Shown: in pieces, positions 1 through 8,083 of the stretch
How positions within the stretch are numbered: the stretch's first letter is position 1
Layout: every line of letters begins with the position of its first letter
Assembly: GCF_014647035.1 (NCBI RefSeq)
Contig: NZ_BMOK01000003.1
Coordinates: forward strand, 186,001-250,000
Direction: 5' to 3'
From: Sporolactobacillus putidus
GTDB lineage: Bacteria; Bacillota; Bacilli; Bacillales; Sporolactobacillaceae
Length of the DNA stretch: 64,000 nt
Position numbers and translations under genes: made by a program
The notes under the pieces: model-generated
Database searches by the model: none
What the model was told of the DNA's origin: nothing
What the model saw: only the letters and a program-made list of their open reading frames with translations

Positions 1-1767
1 GAAATGACTATGATTGAAAGATCCCTCTCCATTTTAATTGAAGAAGGCTTTACTAACATTTATATAGGGACGGGATACAAGAAAGAAGTCTATGAAAAAT
101 TAACGGAAAACTATTCACAGATTACTTGCGTCTATAATCCAAACTATGAATCAACAGGGAGTCTGTTCACCCTCTTCCAGTTTAAGGACATAATAAAAGA
201 GGACTTCTTATTACTAGAATCTGATTTAATCTATGAAAAGGCTGCTGTGAAGATCATCAAAGCGTCTGAGAGACCGGATGTGATATTGGCAAGCAGGCTA
301 ACGGATACTGGAGACGAGGTTTATATAGAGACTGACAAAAACCATTTTCTTGTCACGATGTCAAAAAAACAAGAAAAACTGAATCGTATTGATGCCGAAC
401 TGGTCGGGATCACGAAATTGTCCTTTCAAACCTATAAAAAGCTATGTGCATACGCAGAAAAGCTCTTCCCTGCAGGACTGGGTCTGGATTACGAGGACGG
501 TCTCGTTGGGATTGCTGAGCGGATAGATTTTTACGTGGATAAACAGGATGATTTGGTATGGTGCGAGGTGGATAACGAGCAGCATTGGACGCGGGCGATG
601 AGTACCGTTTATCCAATGATCCTGGCTAGGGAAAATGCCCCCGTTCCAATCAAACGCAGCATCTTATTGAATCCAGGACCGGCGGCGACGACGGATTCGG
701 TGAAATACGCCCAGGTTGTACCTGATATCTGTCCGAGAGAAAAAGAATTTGGTCAGGTCATGGAATTTATTGCAACGGAACTCACAAAGTTTGTCGGAAA
801 TCCAAAAGACTATACAACGGTCTTATTTGGCGGATCCGGAACCGCTGCGGTAGAGTCCGTATTGAGTTCAGTCATCGATCAGGAAACTGTCTTAATCATC
901 AACAATGGCGCCTATGGAAAACGAATGGTTCAAATCGCGGAAGTGTATCGATTACATTTTCTCGAATACAAAAGCGAACCTGATGAAGCCATTAATCTCG
1001 ATGATCTTGAAACCTATATTCAAAATGCTTCCGACAAGATTCGTTTTCTTTCCGTTGTCCATAGTGAAACAACGACTGGCCTTCTGAACAACATCGAAGC
1101 GATCGGGCAGTTATGTAAAAAGTATCGCATCTTAATGATTGTCGACGCGATGAGTTCCTATGCTGCGGTTCCTATTCGGATGAAGGAAATGAATATTTGT
1201 TATCTTGCGGCCAGCTCAAATAAAAACCTTCAAGGGATGGCAGGCGTGTCGTTTGTGATTGCGGACATTGAGCAGCTCGAAAAATTGCGGGCCATTAAAC
1301 CGCGGAATCTTTACCTCCATCTCTATGATCAATACCATCATTTTAAAAGCACAAAACAAATGCGGTTTACACCACCCGTTCAGACTCTGTATGCCTTGAA
1401 GCAGGCCATTATCGAAACGCAATGGGAAGGCATTCAAAACAGGTACAGTCGTTATACGCGATCGTGGGAGACATTGATTCAAGGATTAACACATCTTGGT
1501 TTAAACTATTTAGTTCATAAAAACAACCATTCCAGACTCATAACTTCGGTAGTGGAACCCTCTGACCCAAACTATGACTTTACAAAAATGCATGACTTTT
1601 TTTACTCTAAAGGCTTTACCATTTACCCCGGGAAACTTGACGACAAAAAAACCTTTCGTGTAGCGAACATGGGGGCTATAACCTATAAAGATATGGAACA
1701 ATTTGTTTATCTCTTAGAGCAGTATCTTAAGGGATTAAAAGGAGGGGAATCAAATTTCAAGTCCTAA
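1..1767 (+). CDS. Bifunctional CTP:phosphonate cytidylyltransferase / 2-aminoethylphosphonate transaminase (5' truncated by window)
   Basis: The frame is open from base 1, so the N-terminal nucleotide-binding loop lies upstream. The first ~210 residues are a sugar-phosphate/choline-type nucleotidyltransferase (TGSLFTL, LLLESDLIYEK acidic metal site). From about residue 217 (LLNPGPAATT) a class V PLP aminotransferase of the PhnW type follows, with the PLP lysine in SSNKNLQG (codon at 1222). Fusions of this kind are known as PntC-AEPT, which make 2-aminoethylphosphonate from phosphonoacetaldehyde and activate it with CTP for transfer to lipids or glycans. Partner genes (pepM, ppd, a transferase) would have to be upstream and are not visible. 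The 3' end overlaps the presumed start of the Nudix gene. Domain assignment is firm; the exact substrate is inferred from the fusion. Confidence 0.85.
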   Translation, partial: EMTMIERSLSILIEEGFTNIYIGTGYKKEVYEKLTENYSQITCVYNPNYESTGSLFTLFQFKDIIKEDFLLLESDLIYEKAAVKIIKASERPDVILASRLTDTGDEVYIETDKNHFLVTMSKKQEKLNRIDAELVGITKLSFQTYKKLCAYAEKLFPAGLGLDYEDGLVGIAERIDFYVDKQDDLVWCEVDNEQHWTRAMSTVYPMILARENAPVPIKRSILLNPGPAATTDSVKYAQVVPDICPREKEFGQVMEFIATELTKFVGNPKDYTTVLFGGSGTAAVESVLSSVIDQETVLIINNGAYGKRMVQIAEVYRLHFLEYKSEPDEAINLDDLETYIQNASDKIRFLSVVHSETTTGLLNNIEAIGQLCKKYRILMIVDAMSSYAAVPIRMKEMNICYLAASSNKNLQGMAGVSFVIADIEQLEKLRAIKPRNLYLHLYDQYHHFKSTKQMRFTPPVQTLYALKQAIIETQWEGIQNRYSRYTRSWETLIQGLTHLGLNYLVHKNNHSRLITSVVEPSDPNYDFTKMHDFFYSKGFTIYPGKLDDKKTFRVANMGAITYKDMEQFVYLLEQYLKGLKGGESNFKS

Positions 1768-2155
1768 ATTAGCCGTTGCGGTGATGGTGGTCAATCATGG
1801 AAATAAAATTCTTTTAGTGAATGGCTATACGAGGGGCTGGGAGTTTCCCGGAGGATTTGTCCGAAAAGATGAATCCATTAAAGCCGCAGGGATCCGGGAA
1901 GTAAAGGAAGAATCAGGAATCAACATTGATCATCTTCACCTACTGGGAGTTGAACAAATCGTTATGAAATCAACGATCGTATTCTTATTAAAAGCAAACC
2001 CGGTGAGCGGAAAGCTGTCCATTTCCAGCGAAACGAAGGACGCCGGTTACTTTACGATTGATGAAGCCAAACGAAAGATCACGTTAGAATCTTTTAAGGA
2101 ACGGATGATGCGGTGTTTCGATGCACAGGAAATTCCCTTTTTGATTGAAAAATAA
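1754..2155 (+). CDS. Nudix hydrolase, probable ATT start
   Basis: Small (about 133 aa) Nudix-fold pyrophosphohydrolase. The Nudix box is complete: GFVRKDE, seven residues, then REVKEESGI. The only ATG/GTG-type start in frame is GTG at 1781, which has no ribosome binding site and would cut off the first beta strand. The strong AAAGGAGGGG at 1738-1747 is placed 6 nt before an in-frame ATT at 1754, giving the usual N-terminus ISSPKLAVAV. I therefore extend the gene to 1754, overlapping the upstream gene by 14 nt and implying translational coupling. The substrate is unknown; position after the cytidylyltransferase suggests nucleotide or CDP-conjugate clean-up (inference). Confidence 0.8.
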   Translation: MSSPKLAVAVMVVNHGNKILLVNGYTRGWEFPGGFVRKDESIKAAGIREVKEESGINIDHLHLLGVEQIVMKSTIVFLLKANPVSGKLSISSETKDAGYFTIDEAKRKITLESFKERMMRCFDAQEIPFLIEK

Positions 2156-2234
2156 AGCTGAATAGAGAAAACCTGAAGAAATAGTTGGCAGCTGGAATGA
2201 TTTTGATGAAATCCTTTAAAAAAAGCGACGAACG

Positions 2235-2261
2235 AAGATTCCTGAATACGGGAATCTTTTT
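2235..2261 (+). terminator. Rho-independent terminator after the Nudix gene
   Basis: Perfect 8-bp stem (AAGATTCC at 2235-2242 with GGAATCTT at 2251-2258), 8-nt loop, and a T-tract running on from the stem. It lies about 80 nt past the Nudix stop codon. Confidence 0.7.
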
Positions 2262-2436
2262 CATTCCGCTAAAAGATTTCACTCATCTCGTTTTTCCAGA
2301 GAAATACAGAACTCATGGCCTTGAGACTTTGAACAGCACGCATTTCTCAGAGACTGTTCTGAAGGACACCGTTACGGGTCTATAAATTACTCTAAACCAT
2401 ATACATAGACAAATAAGTTCGGACAGGAATGATGGA

Positions 2437-3030
2437 ATGGTTAGGAAAATAGGGACAATACTGTTCGCAAGCACACTGATCGGTGTAGGAATCAATGGAT
2501 TTATTATTCCCATCCATCTGATAAACGGCGGCTTATGGGGTGTAAGTCTCATCCTCCATTATCTACTGGGTTTCAAAATTGCCCTGACCTTTGCCTTTTT
2601 AAATCTTCCTGTTTTTCTCTTCGCGGGTATGTACGACAGGGATTATTTTGTGAATGGGGTCATAGGCATCATGATTTCCAGCAGCGTGGTTGCCCTGTTA
2701 AGCCCGATTCAGCACATGATGCACTTATCGACGCTCTCCAGTGCCGTCCTTGGGGGTGCGGCCATTGGGCTGGGCGTCGGTTTATTGTTAAGACAGCGCA
2801 TCAGTCCGGGCGGAATTGATTTACTGGCTCTGATGATTTCCAAAATGTTCTCCATTAATGTGGGTATTTCATTGCTGATCATGGATTCCGCCATTATTTT
2901 ATCAGGTGCTTTCATCCTGAGAGATGAACGGCTCCTTTATTCCATGCTTATCGTGCTTATTGTGGGTTTTACAGCTATAATGCTGACTTCAATAAAAAGT
3001 GTAAAGGTCTTCGATTCATTAAAAGATTAA
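2437..3030 (+). CDS. YitT-family (DUF161) membrane protein, short form
   Basis: 197-residue polytopic membrane protein with five or six hydrophobic segments. It carries the family's conserved features: GINGFIIP near residue 20, the gly-rich GGAAIGLGVGLLLRQRISPGG segment near residue 115-130, and the following glycine-aspartate turn. It lacks the C-terminal cytosolic DUF2179 domain that the full-length YitT paralogue at 29.1-30.0 kb has. The ATG follows GGACAGG with about 9 nt spacing. The transported substrate of this family is not known. It stands alone between a terminator and a gap. Confidence 0.8.
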   Translation: MVRKIGTILFASTLIGVGINGFIIPIHLINGGLWGVSLILHYLLGFKIALTFAFLNLPVFLFAGMYDRDYFVNGVIGIMISSSVVALLSPIQHMMHLSTLSSAVLGGAAIGLGVGLLLRQRISPGGIDLLALMISKMFSINVGISLLIMDSAIILSGAFILRDERLLYSMLIVLIVGFTAIMLTSIKSVKVFDSLKD

Positions 3031-3383
3031 ACAAAATCGGCATGAATGCTTTAAGCCTGTACCATTTGGCAAAGGAAAACCGAAATGGTTTTCGAGACCT
3101 ACGCAGGTACGAAGAATATTCAAGCACTAATTGGATGTGTAAGATTTACTGACGGAGTATCAAGGCAGACACTTAGGAAGCTTTGATTATTTAAATCATT
3201 TTCAAATTACTTTAAGTAAGACCGCTTATTTAAAACATAACCTTGCTGTTGTGTCAACGGAGAAGAATTTTATTTTTGATTTCAATCTATTGAGCTAAGT
3301 ACTTTTCAAATGTACAATATATCTATGTTTTTTATGACTCTTGCTGTAGCATGGCAAACGTTTTTTAGCAAGAAGGGGTTTCC
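3031..3383. other. 353-nt intergenic gap with an unassigned open stretch
   Basis: No gene with a start codon is supported. A small hairpin (AAAACC gaaat GGTTTT) lies near 3076-3092. From about 3150 to 3298 one frame is open for roughly 50 codons and ends in TAA (reads ...TLSKTAYLKHNLAVVSTEK...), but it has no start, no ribosome binding site and no family I recognise; it may be a gene relic. I looked for a cobalamin riboswitch before the corrinoid genes and did not find the B12 box. Confidence 0.4.
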
Positions 3384-3878
3384 TTGTTAAAGCTTCGCAA
3401 ATTAGCCGTTGTTTCATTGCTGACTGCAATCGCTGTTGTCGGCCGGCTGCTCATTCATGGTGTGAACATCCAGCCCGCAACACTGATCATTATTCTGACG
3501 GGCTGGTTTTTGGGCTGGAAAGCGGGTCTGGCAGAAGGGATCATGGTCGGTCTTGTCACCGATCTGATTTTGGGCCTGGGCTACTGGACACCTTTTCAAA
3601 TGGCAGCGTGGGGGTTAATTGGGCTGATCTCCCATTTCATTCCGAAAAAAAGGGCTCTTTATATCGGCTGGCTGGCCGTTTCCGGTTATGTTTTTGGGTT
3701 CATTATGGCTTTTTCGTATTTTTTGATGTCGTCAAATGTCTGGACAGTAATGGCGATGTACCTGAGCGGCTTGATTTTTGACACATATCATGCGGTTGGA
3801 AATTTAATGTTCGGGCTATTGTCTCCTTTGCTGTTTAAAGTGTTTCAGAAAGAACAACAAGCACTAAAAATTAAATAA
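3384..3878 (+). CDS. ECF transporter S component, probably for a corrinoid
   Basis: 164 residues, six predicted membrane helices, beginning LKLRKLAVVSLLTAIAVVGR, the typical ECF S-component start with small residues in helix 1 that contact the EcfT subunit. No ATPase or EcfT is adjacent, so it would share a group II ECF module encoded elsewhere. The next genes encode a DUF4430 protein and a cobalamin adenosyltransferase, which points to vitamin B12 or cobinamide as ligand, as for the CbrT group (inference from context). TTG start with AAGAAGGGG 6 nt upstream. Confidence 0.8.
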   Translation: MLKLRKLAVVSLLTAIAVVGRLLIHGVNIQPATLIIILTGWFLGWKAGLAEGIMVGLVTDLILGLGYWTPFQMAAWGLIGLISHFIPKKRALYIGWLAVSGYVFGFIMAFSYFLMSSNVWTVMAMYLSGLIFDTYHAVGNLMFGLLSPLLFKVFQKEQQALKIK

Positions 3879-4057
3879 TGGCCTTGAAAAATGGAATCAG
3901 GTGGAACTTCTGAGCTATCCCGTAACGGTTAAAGTCCGATCTTTTTTTCTTGGTTTCTTTAAACATTCCCCTCTTGCGGTCGACAACTGGTGATCTATTC
4001 CTGCATCACTTTGGGATGCGGGATTTTCTTATACTATTTTAAAAGGAGGCTGTTGCG

Positions 4058-4477
4058 TTGAATAATAAGAAGTTAATTTATTTTGTTGTTGCTGCACTGA
4101 TTGTTGTGAATGGCATGTTTTTTTATCGAATCGTTTCCTCCCACCCTGTCTCTCATAAAGAGCAGACAAGCAAAATAGTGGCCGCATCCGCCACTATTGA
4201 ATTAAAGAATGGAAACAAAGTCGTTAAAGATCAGATACCGGTAACGAAAGGGGAGACGGCCCTGCAGCAGCTGAAATCGTATACTTCCGCTCATCATATT
4301 GAGATTGCGATTACCGGATCAGGGAATATGGCCTATGTTGTCAGTCTTGAAAATGTTAAGGCCGGCGGCAAGAGCGGTTGGATGTTTTCAGTGAACGGAA
4401 AAGTGCCGAACGTCGGTGCGGGCGCTACGCCCGTCAAACCTCATGACACGGTCATCTGGTACTATTCAAAATTTTAA
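4058..4477 (+). CDS. Membrane-anchored DUF4430 (transcobalamin-like) protein
   Basis: 139 residues. Residues 5-27 form a single N-terminal membrane anchor or uncleaved signal without a lipobox cysteine. The C-terminal part has the DUF4430 signature [17 protein letters not shown] followed by a WYYSKF end, a fold shared with the beta domain of transcobalamin and intrinsic factor. Together with the S component before it and the adenosyltransferase after it this suggests an extracytoplasmic corrinoid-binding helper (inference). TTG start preceded by AAAAGGAGG at 8 nt. Confidence 0.75.
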   Translation: MNNKKLIYFVVAALIVVNGMFFYRIVSSHPVSHKEQTSKIVAASATIELKNGNKVVKDQIPVTKGETALQQLKSYTSAHHIEIAITGSGNMAYVVSLENVKAGGKSGWMFSVNGKVPNVGAGATPVKPHDTVIWYYSKF

Positions 4478-4718
4478 CCTGCATTTAAAATCCTTTTTTA
4501 AGCTTTCCTTACTTCAGGACCTTCGCCACGCGGAGAACATCCATTCGCAAGATATTCCTGCCGTAGAAGCAGGGGCGTATATTAGTAAACTGCTCTATAA
4601 AATGCTGAAATATAAAAAGTCCGGGCTTGATCTGAAAGCCATAGAAAATGAAAATTTTTAATCAATCGATGGAATACAAGATGCCGGATGTCTGATAAAA
4701 GCAAGAGGGTGCAGGATT
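4478..4718. other. Gap with possible gene relic
   Basis: About 180 nt remain open in one frame to TAA at 4659-4661 (reads ...[19 protein letters not shown]...), entered from the DUF4430 region in another frame. It lacks its own ribosome binding site and I do not recognise it. Treat as non-coding or as the tail of a decayed gene. Confidence 0.25.
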
Positions 4719-5276
4719 ATGAAATTGTATACGAAAAAAGGCGACCTGGGGATGACTCAGCTCATCGGCGGTACCAAGGTCTCCAAAGATAGTGAACGGG
4801 TCAGAGCCTATGGAACGATGGACGAATTGAATTCATGGCTTGGGTATTCGATCACTTTTTGCGAGGGTCCGGCGGTTGTTTTTGTCGAGGAATTGCAGGA
4901 GATTCAGCAATGTTTATTTGACGCCGGGCGTGACTTGGCAACCGTTTCTGATCATCCGGTCTATATATTTCATGAAAAGAACATTGACTGGCTCGAAAAG
5001 AGGATTGATTTCTATAGTGACCACTCCCCTCAAATCAAACAATTTATTCTTCCGGGCGGAAGCCGGACAGCTGCGGTATTACATGTTGCACGAACGGTTA
5101 CCAGACGGCTGGAGCGTCAAATTGTCGCTTTACAAAAGTATTCATCAATAAATGAGGTTGTTTTAAAATATGTTAATCGATTATCGGATTATTTTTTTGC
5201 GGCTGCCAGATATGCGAATGTCTTAAACAAAGTTGATGATGTTTTCTATGATAATACGAGAGAAGGTTTCCATTAG
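4719..5276 (+). CDS. PduO-type ATP:cob(I)alamin adenosyltransferase
   Basis: 185 residues, standard length. It makes adenosylcobalamin from reduced cobalamin and ATP in the cytoplasm. Family motifs are present in order: N-terminal TKKGDLGMTQLIGG ATP-binding strand, VRAYGTMDELNSWLG, FILPGGS near residue 110, ARTVTRRLER with the arginine pair contacting ATP, and NRLSDYFFAAARYAN near the end. Start ATG after GAGGGTGCAGG. With the two genes upstream it completes a corrinoid uptake and activation set. It ends 3' of its motifs without truncation. Confidence 0.92.
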   Translation: MKLYTKKGDLGMTQLIGGTKVSKDSERVRAYGTMDELNSWLGYSITFCEGPAVVFVEELQEIQQCLFDAGRDLATVSDHPVYIFHEKNIDWLEKRIDFYSDHSPQIKQFILPGGSRTAAVLHVARTVTRRLERQIVALQKYSSINEVVLKYVNRLSDYFFAAARYANVLNKVDDVFYDNTREGFH

Positions 5277-5297
5277 ATCGCTTATCGTGTTTTATTC

Positions 5298-5331
5298 CGC
5301 CCCAACATCGGGGCGGCTTGGCCCGATGTTG
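5298..5331 (+). promoter_or_regulatory. Two mutually exclusive hairpins
   Basis: CCGCCCC aacat CGGGGCGG can fold locally, while CAACATCGGG (inside it) can instead pair with CCCGATGTTG a few bases on. Neither is followed by a T-tract. They mark the 3' end of the adenosyltransferase gene or the left edge of the PadR/ABC segment. Confidence 0.4.
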
Positions 5332-5367
5332 CACGAGTTTGGAACTTGATAGGAAACTTAATCTCTA

Positions 5368-5396
5368 TTGATAAACCATCTATTATGTGTTACTAT
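5368..5396 (+). promoter_or_regulatory. Sigma-A type promoter of the padR/DUF1048/ABC operon
   Basis: TTGATA at 5368-5373, a 17-nt spacer and TACTAT at 5391-5396, about 57 nt before the padR ATG. Confidence 0.7.
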
Positions 5397-5409
5397 ATAG
5401 CGGTAGTAA
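5390..5409 (+). promoter_or_regulatory. Inverted repeat, candidate PadR operator
   Basis: TTACTA (5390-5395), 8-nt centre, TAGTAA (5404-5409). It covers the -10 box and the likely transcription start, where an autorepressor would act. PadR-family repressors commonly bind such symmetric sites in front of their own operons. Confidence 0.55.
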
Positions 5410-5452
5410 GTTATACATCATACAAGTCATACAAAATAGCAAAGGAGGAGTT

Positions 5453-5782
5453 ATGCTGGAAAACCTAACGGAAATGCTCAAAGGCGTGCTTGAGGGCTGC
5501 GTCCTTGAAATTATAAGCCGCAAAGAAACCTATGGCTACGAAATTACGCGGCGGCTAAATGCCCTCGGCTTCACAGATGTTGTGGATGGGACGGTGTACA
5601 CCATTCTGATCCGACTTGAAAAAAGTAAGCTGGTAGAGGTCACCAAAAAGCCCTCCGACATGGGGCCGCCGCGAAAATTTTTCGCGCTCAACGATGCGGG
5701 GCGCGAGGAACTGAGGAAGTTCTGGGAAAAATGGGAGTTCGTATCATCAAAAATTAGTGAGCTAAAGGAGAAAAAGCAATGA
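5453..5782 (+). CDS. PadR-family transcriptional repressor
   Basis: 109 residues. PadR winged helix: LKGVLEGCVLEIISRKETYGYEITRRL, then DGTVYTILIRLEKSKLVEV and GPPRKFFALNDAGREEL, the recognition helix and wing of the family. Start placed at ATG 5453 because AAAGGAGGAG lies 2-11 nt before it; an upstream in-frame ATG would lie on the promoter. It ends in ATGA overlap with the first DUF1048 gene. Probably represses the operon it heads and responds to a substrate of the ABC exporter (inference). Confidence 0.9.
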   Translation: MLENLTEMLKGVLEGCVLEIISRKETYGYEITRRLNALGFTDVVDGTVYTILIRLEKSKLVEVTKKPSDMGPPRKFFALNDAGREELRKFWEKWEFVSSKISELKEKKQ

Positions 5783-6126
5783 ATTTTTGGGAAAAAATTA
5801 CGGGCAGCGACATGACTAAAGAATTTAAAGCTTTTAATTCGCGAGTCAAAAAGCTGCCGTCTGATTATCAAGCGGCATGGGAAAAAATCAATGCCAATCT
5901 TTGGACGCACTCGGATTTCACCGGTCGCAACCTCATGCCAATTCTTGACGGTGTGCTTGGCCTGCTTGAAGAATCGGCGGCGGACGGTCAGAGTGTCGGG
6001 GAGGTTTTGGGTGACGATATCAAAGGCTTCTGTTCAGCGCTGGCGGGTGAAGAAGGGGCAAAGTCTTATCGCGATAAGTGGCGCGAGCAACTCAACAAGA
6101 ATATTGCTAAAAAATTAGGTAAATAG
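5779..6126 (+). CDS. DUF1048 protein, first copy
   Basis: 115 residues, all-helical, soluble. DUF1048 signatures: DMTKEFKAFNSRVKKLPSDYQ, the LLEESAADG turn and GDDIKGFCSALAG. Members occur beside PadR regulators and ABC-2 exporters in Firmicutes; their biochemical role is unknown. It overlaps padR by 4 nt and is 9 nt from a second DUF1048 gene, so the two were probably made by duplication and may form a heteromer. Confidence 0.85.
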   Translation: MNFWEKITGSDMTKEFKAFNSRVKKLPSDYQAAWEKINANLWTHSDFTGRNLMPILDGVLGLLEESAADGQSVGEVLGDDIKGFCSALAGEEGAKSYRDKWREQLNKNIAKKLGK

Positions 6127-6135
6127 GAGGATAAA

Positions 6136-6516
6136 ATGAGCATACAAGATATCATCGAAGGCAAAAAAGAGTGGCGGTTGCACATGGCGCGTGTCAAAGC
6201 ACTCCCGCAAGATTATCAGATCGTTTATAAAGAGATGCAAAAATATCTCTTTAAGGTCGGCCCTGTTGAGCTGACCGAAGGGATGGGTCTGCTCTCGGGG
6301 ATTGTCGATCTTTTTGAAGAGGGCGCGGCCTCGGGGAAAGGCGTACTCGAAGTGACGGGCCGTGATGTAGCGGCTTTCTGTGACGATTTAATCAAAGATT
6401 CAAAAACTTACGCTGACATCTATCAGGAATCTGTTGGCCAAGAAATGAACAAGGCCATGAAAAAGGTTACGGAAAAACAAAGTAAAGGAGGGGAGCGGGA
6501 TGGAAAAAGCCATTGA
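6136..6516 (+). CDS. DUF1048 protein, second copy
   Basis: 126 residues, paralogue of the gene before it: RVKALPQDYQIVYKEMQKYL, LFEEGAASGKGVLEVTG and GRDVAAFCDDLIKD align along its length. AGGAGG lies 5 nt before the ATG. Its tail runs 17 nt into the ATPase gene, whose ribosome binding site (AAAGGAGGGG) lies inside this coding region, so the two are translationally linked. Confidence 0.85.
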   Translation: MSIQDIIEGKKEWRLHMARVKALPQDYQIVYKEMQKYLFKVGPVELTEGMGLLSGIVDLFEEGAASGKGVLEVTGRDVAAFCDDLIKDSKTYADIYQESVGQEMNKAMKKVTEKQSKGGERDGKSH

Positions 6517-7258
6517 AGTGAAAGGTCTGCGCAAGTCTTTCAAGACCACGGAAGTCCTGAAGGGCGTGGATTTCGAGGTGGAAAAAGGCAGTATCTTCGC
6601 CCTGCTCGGTTCCAACGGCGCGGGCAAGACGACAATCGTTAAAATCCTAACCACACTGCTGAAACAGGACGGCGGAACCGCCGCCGTAAACGGCTTTGAT
6701 GTTACATCAAAGCCCGACTTTGTAAGGCAGTCGATCAGCCTGACCGGGCAGTTCGCCGCCGTGGATGAGATATTGACCGGGCGGGAAAACCTTATCATGA
6801 TCGCCAAGCTGCGTCACCTCCAAAATCCGCGTCAGGTCGCTGACGATTTACTGAAACGTTTCGGCCTGACGGAGGCCGCCGACCGCAGGGTTTCGACTTA
6901 TTCGGGCGGGATGCGCCGCAGGCTCGACATCGCCATGAGCCTGATCGGAAAGCCGCAGGTTATTTTTCTCGACGAACCGACCACCGGGCTTGATCCCGAG
7001 GCGCGCATCGAGGTTTGGAAGACGGTCAAAGAGCTTGCCGACGGCGGAACAACGGTATTCTTGACCACACAGATGCTGGATGAAGCCGAGCAGCTCGCCG
7101 ACCGGATTGCCATTCTACATGAGGGCAGGATTATCGTAAGTGGCACGCTCGCAGAGCTGAAAAATCTGTTTCCGCCAGCAAAGGTGGAGTATGTTGAAAA
7201 ACAGCCGACACTGGAGGAGATATTCCTCGCAATCGTCGGCAAGAAGGAGGAAAAGTAA
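6500..7258 (+). CDS. ABC-2 exporter ATPase (DrrA/antibiotic type)
   Basis: 252 residues. Walker A GSNGAGKTT near residue 38-46, Q-loop LTGQFAAVDEILTGREN, signature YSGGMRRRLDIAMSL, Walker B VIFLDEPTTGLDPE, H-loop replaced by TTQ (VFLTTQML), as in the DrrA/CcmA-like daunorubicin subgroup where the switch histidine is Gln. Pairs with the permease that follows without a gap. Codon use here is GC-rich compared with flanking genes, supporting transfer. Confidence 0.9.
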   Translation: MEKAIEVKGLRKSFKTTEVLKGVDFEVEKGSIFALLGSNGAGKTTIVKILTTLLKQDGGTAAVNGFDVTSKPDFVRQSISLTGQFAAVDEILTGRENLIMIAKLRHLQNPRQVADDLLKRFGLTEAADRRVSTYSGGMRRRLDIAMSLIGKPQVIFLDEPTTGLDPEARIEVWKTVKELADGGTTVFLTTQMLDEAEQLADRIAILHEGRIIVSGTLAELKNLFPPAKVEYVEKQPTLEEIFLAIVGKKEEK

Positions 7259-8029
7259 ATGAAAACGACAAAGAGCTACTTTTTCAGCGACATGGGCGTG
7301 ATGCTTGGACGTTCCATGCGTCATATTTTCCGCAGCATGGACACCATCATCACGGTCACCCTCACGCCGATCGCGATGATGCTGTTGTTCGTCTATGTAC
7401 TTGGCGGTGCCATTCAAGTCGGCACGGATAACTATGTGAATTACCTATTGCCCGGTATCCTGCTGATGGCTATTGCAAGTGGTATAGCCTATACGGCTGT
7501 CCGCCTTTTCTACGATGTGCAAAAGGGCATATTCGAGCGGTTCCATTCCATGCCGATTGCGCGTTCGGCTACGTTGTGGGGGCACGTACTGACCTCGCTG
7601 GTATCCAATGCGATTTCGGTTGTCGTCATCATTCTCGTAGCGCTGATTATGGGCTTTCGCTCATCGGCAGGAGTTTTATCATGGCTTGCCGTGGCCGGAA
7701 TACTCGCATTGTTTACGCTGGCCCTGACCTGGATCGCGGTGATTCCTGGACTGACCGCAAGGTCGGTGGACGGCGCAAGCACCTTTTCCTACCCGCTTAT
7801 CTTCCTTCCATTTATCAGCTCGGCGTTCGTACCGACAACTTCTATGCCTGGGCCTGTGCGCGCCTTTGCCGAAAACCAGCCAGTGACCTCGATCGTTAAT
7901 GCGATCCGCTCCCTGCTCGCGCGGAAGCCTGTCGGCAACGACATTTGGATTTCGCTCGCATGGTGCCTTGGCATTCTTATTGTCGCGTATATTTTCGCCA
8001 TGCTGGCCTATAAACGTAAAGCAGTTTAA
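7259..8029 (+). CDS. ABC-2 type exporter permease
   Basis: 256 residues, six hydrophobic segments, ABC-2 membrane family. Residues 59-95 carry the YVNYLLPGILLMAIASGIAYT element and FERFHSMPIARSATLWG intracellular loop typical of DrrB-like permeases. ATG follows the ATPase stop directly, with AAGGAGGAAAAG as ribosome binding site. With the ATPase it would form a drug or peptide exporter controlled by PadR; substrate not deducible from sequence. Confidence 0.9.
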   Translation: MKTTKSYFFSDMGVMLGRSMRHIFRSMDTIITVTLTPIAMMLLFVYVLGGAIQVGTDNYVNYLLPGILLMAIASGIAYTAVRLFYDVQKGIFERFHSMPIARSATLWGHVLTSLVSNAISVVVIILVALIMGFRSSAGVLSWLAVAGILALFTLALTWIAVIPGLTARSVDGASTFSYPLIFLPFISSAFVPTTSMPGPVRAFAENQPVTSIVNAIRSLLARKPVGNDIWISLAWCLGILIVAYIFAMLAYKRKAV

Positions 8030-8083
8030 TGTTTGCAGGCATTAGTCTGGTATGTATCAAAAACAAAAGAAAAGGGATGTACC

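Noticed and set aside
3143-3298. Open frame of about 50 codons before the ECF S component gene
   Set aside because: No start codon, no ribosome binding site, no recognisable family; kept only as a possible relic in the gap entry.
3031-3383. Cobalamin riboswitch before the corrinoid genes
   Set aside because: I could not find the conserved B12 box or the paired flanks.
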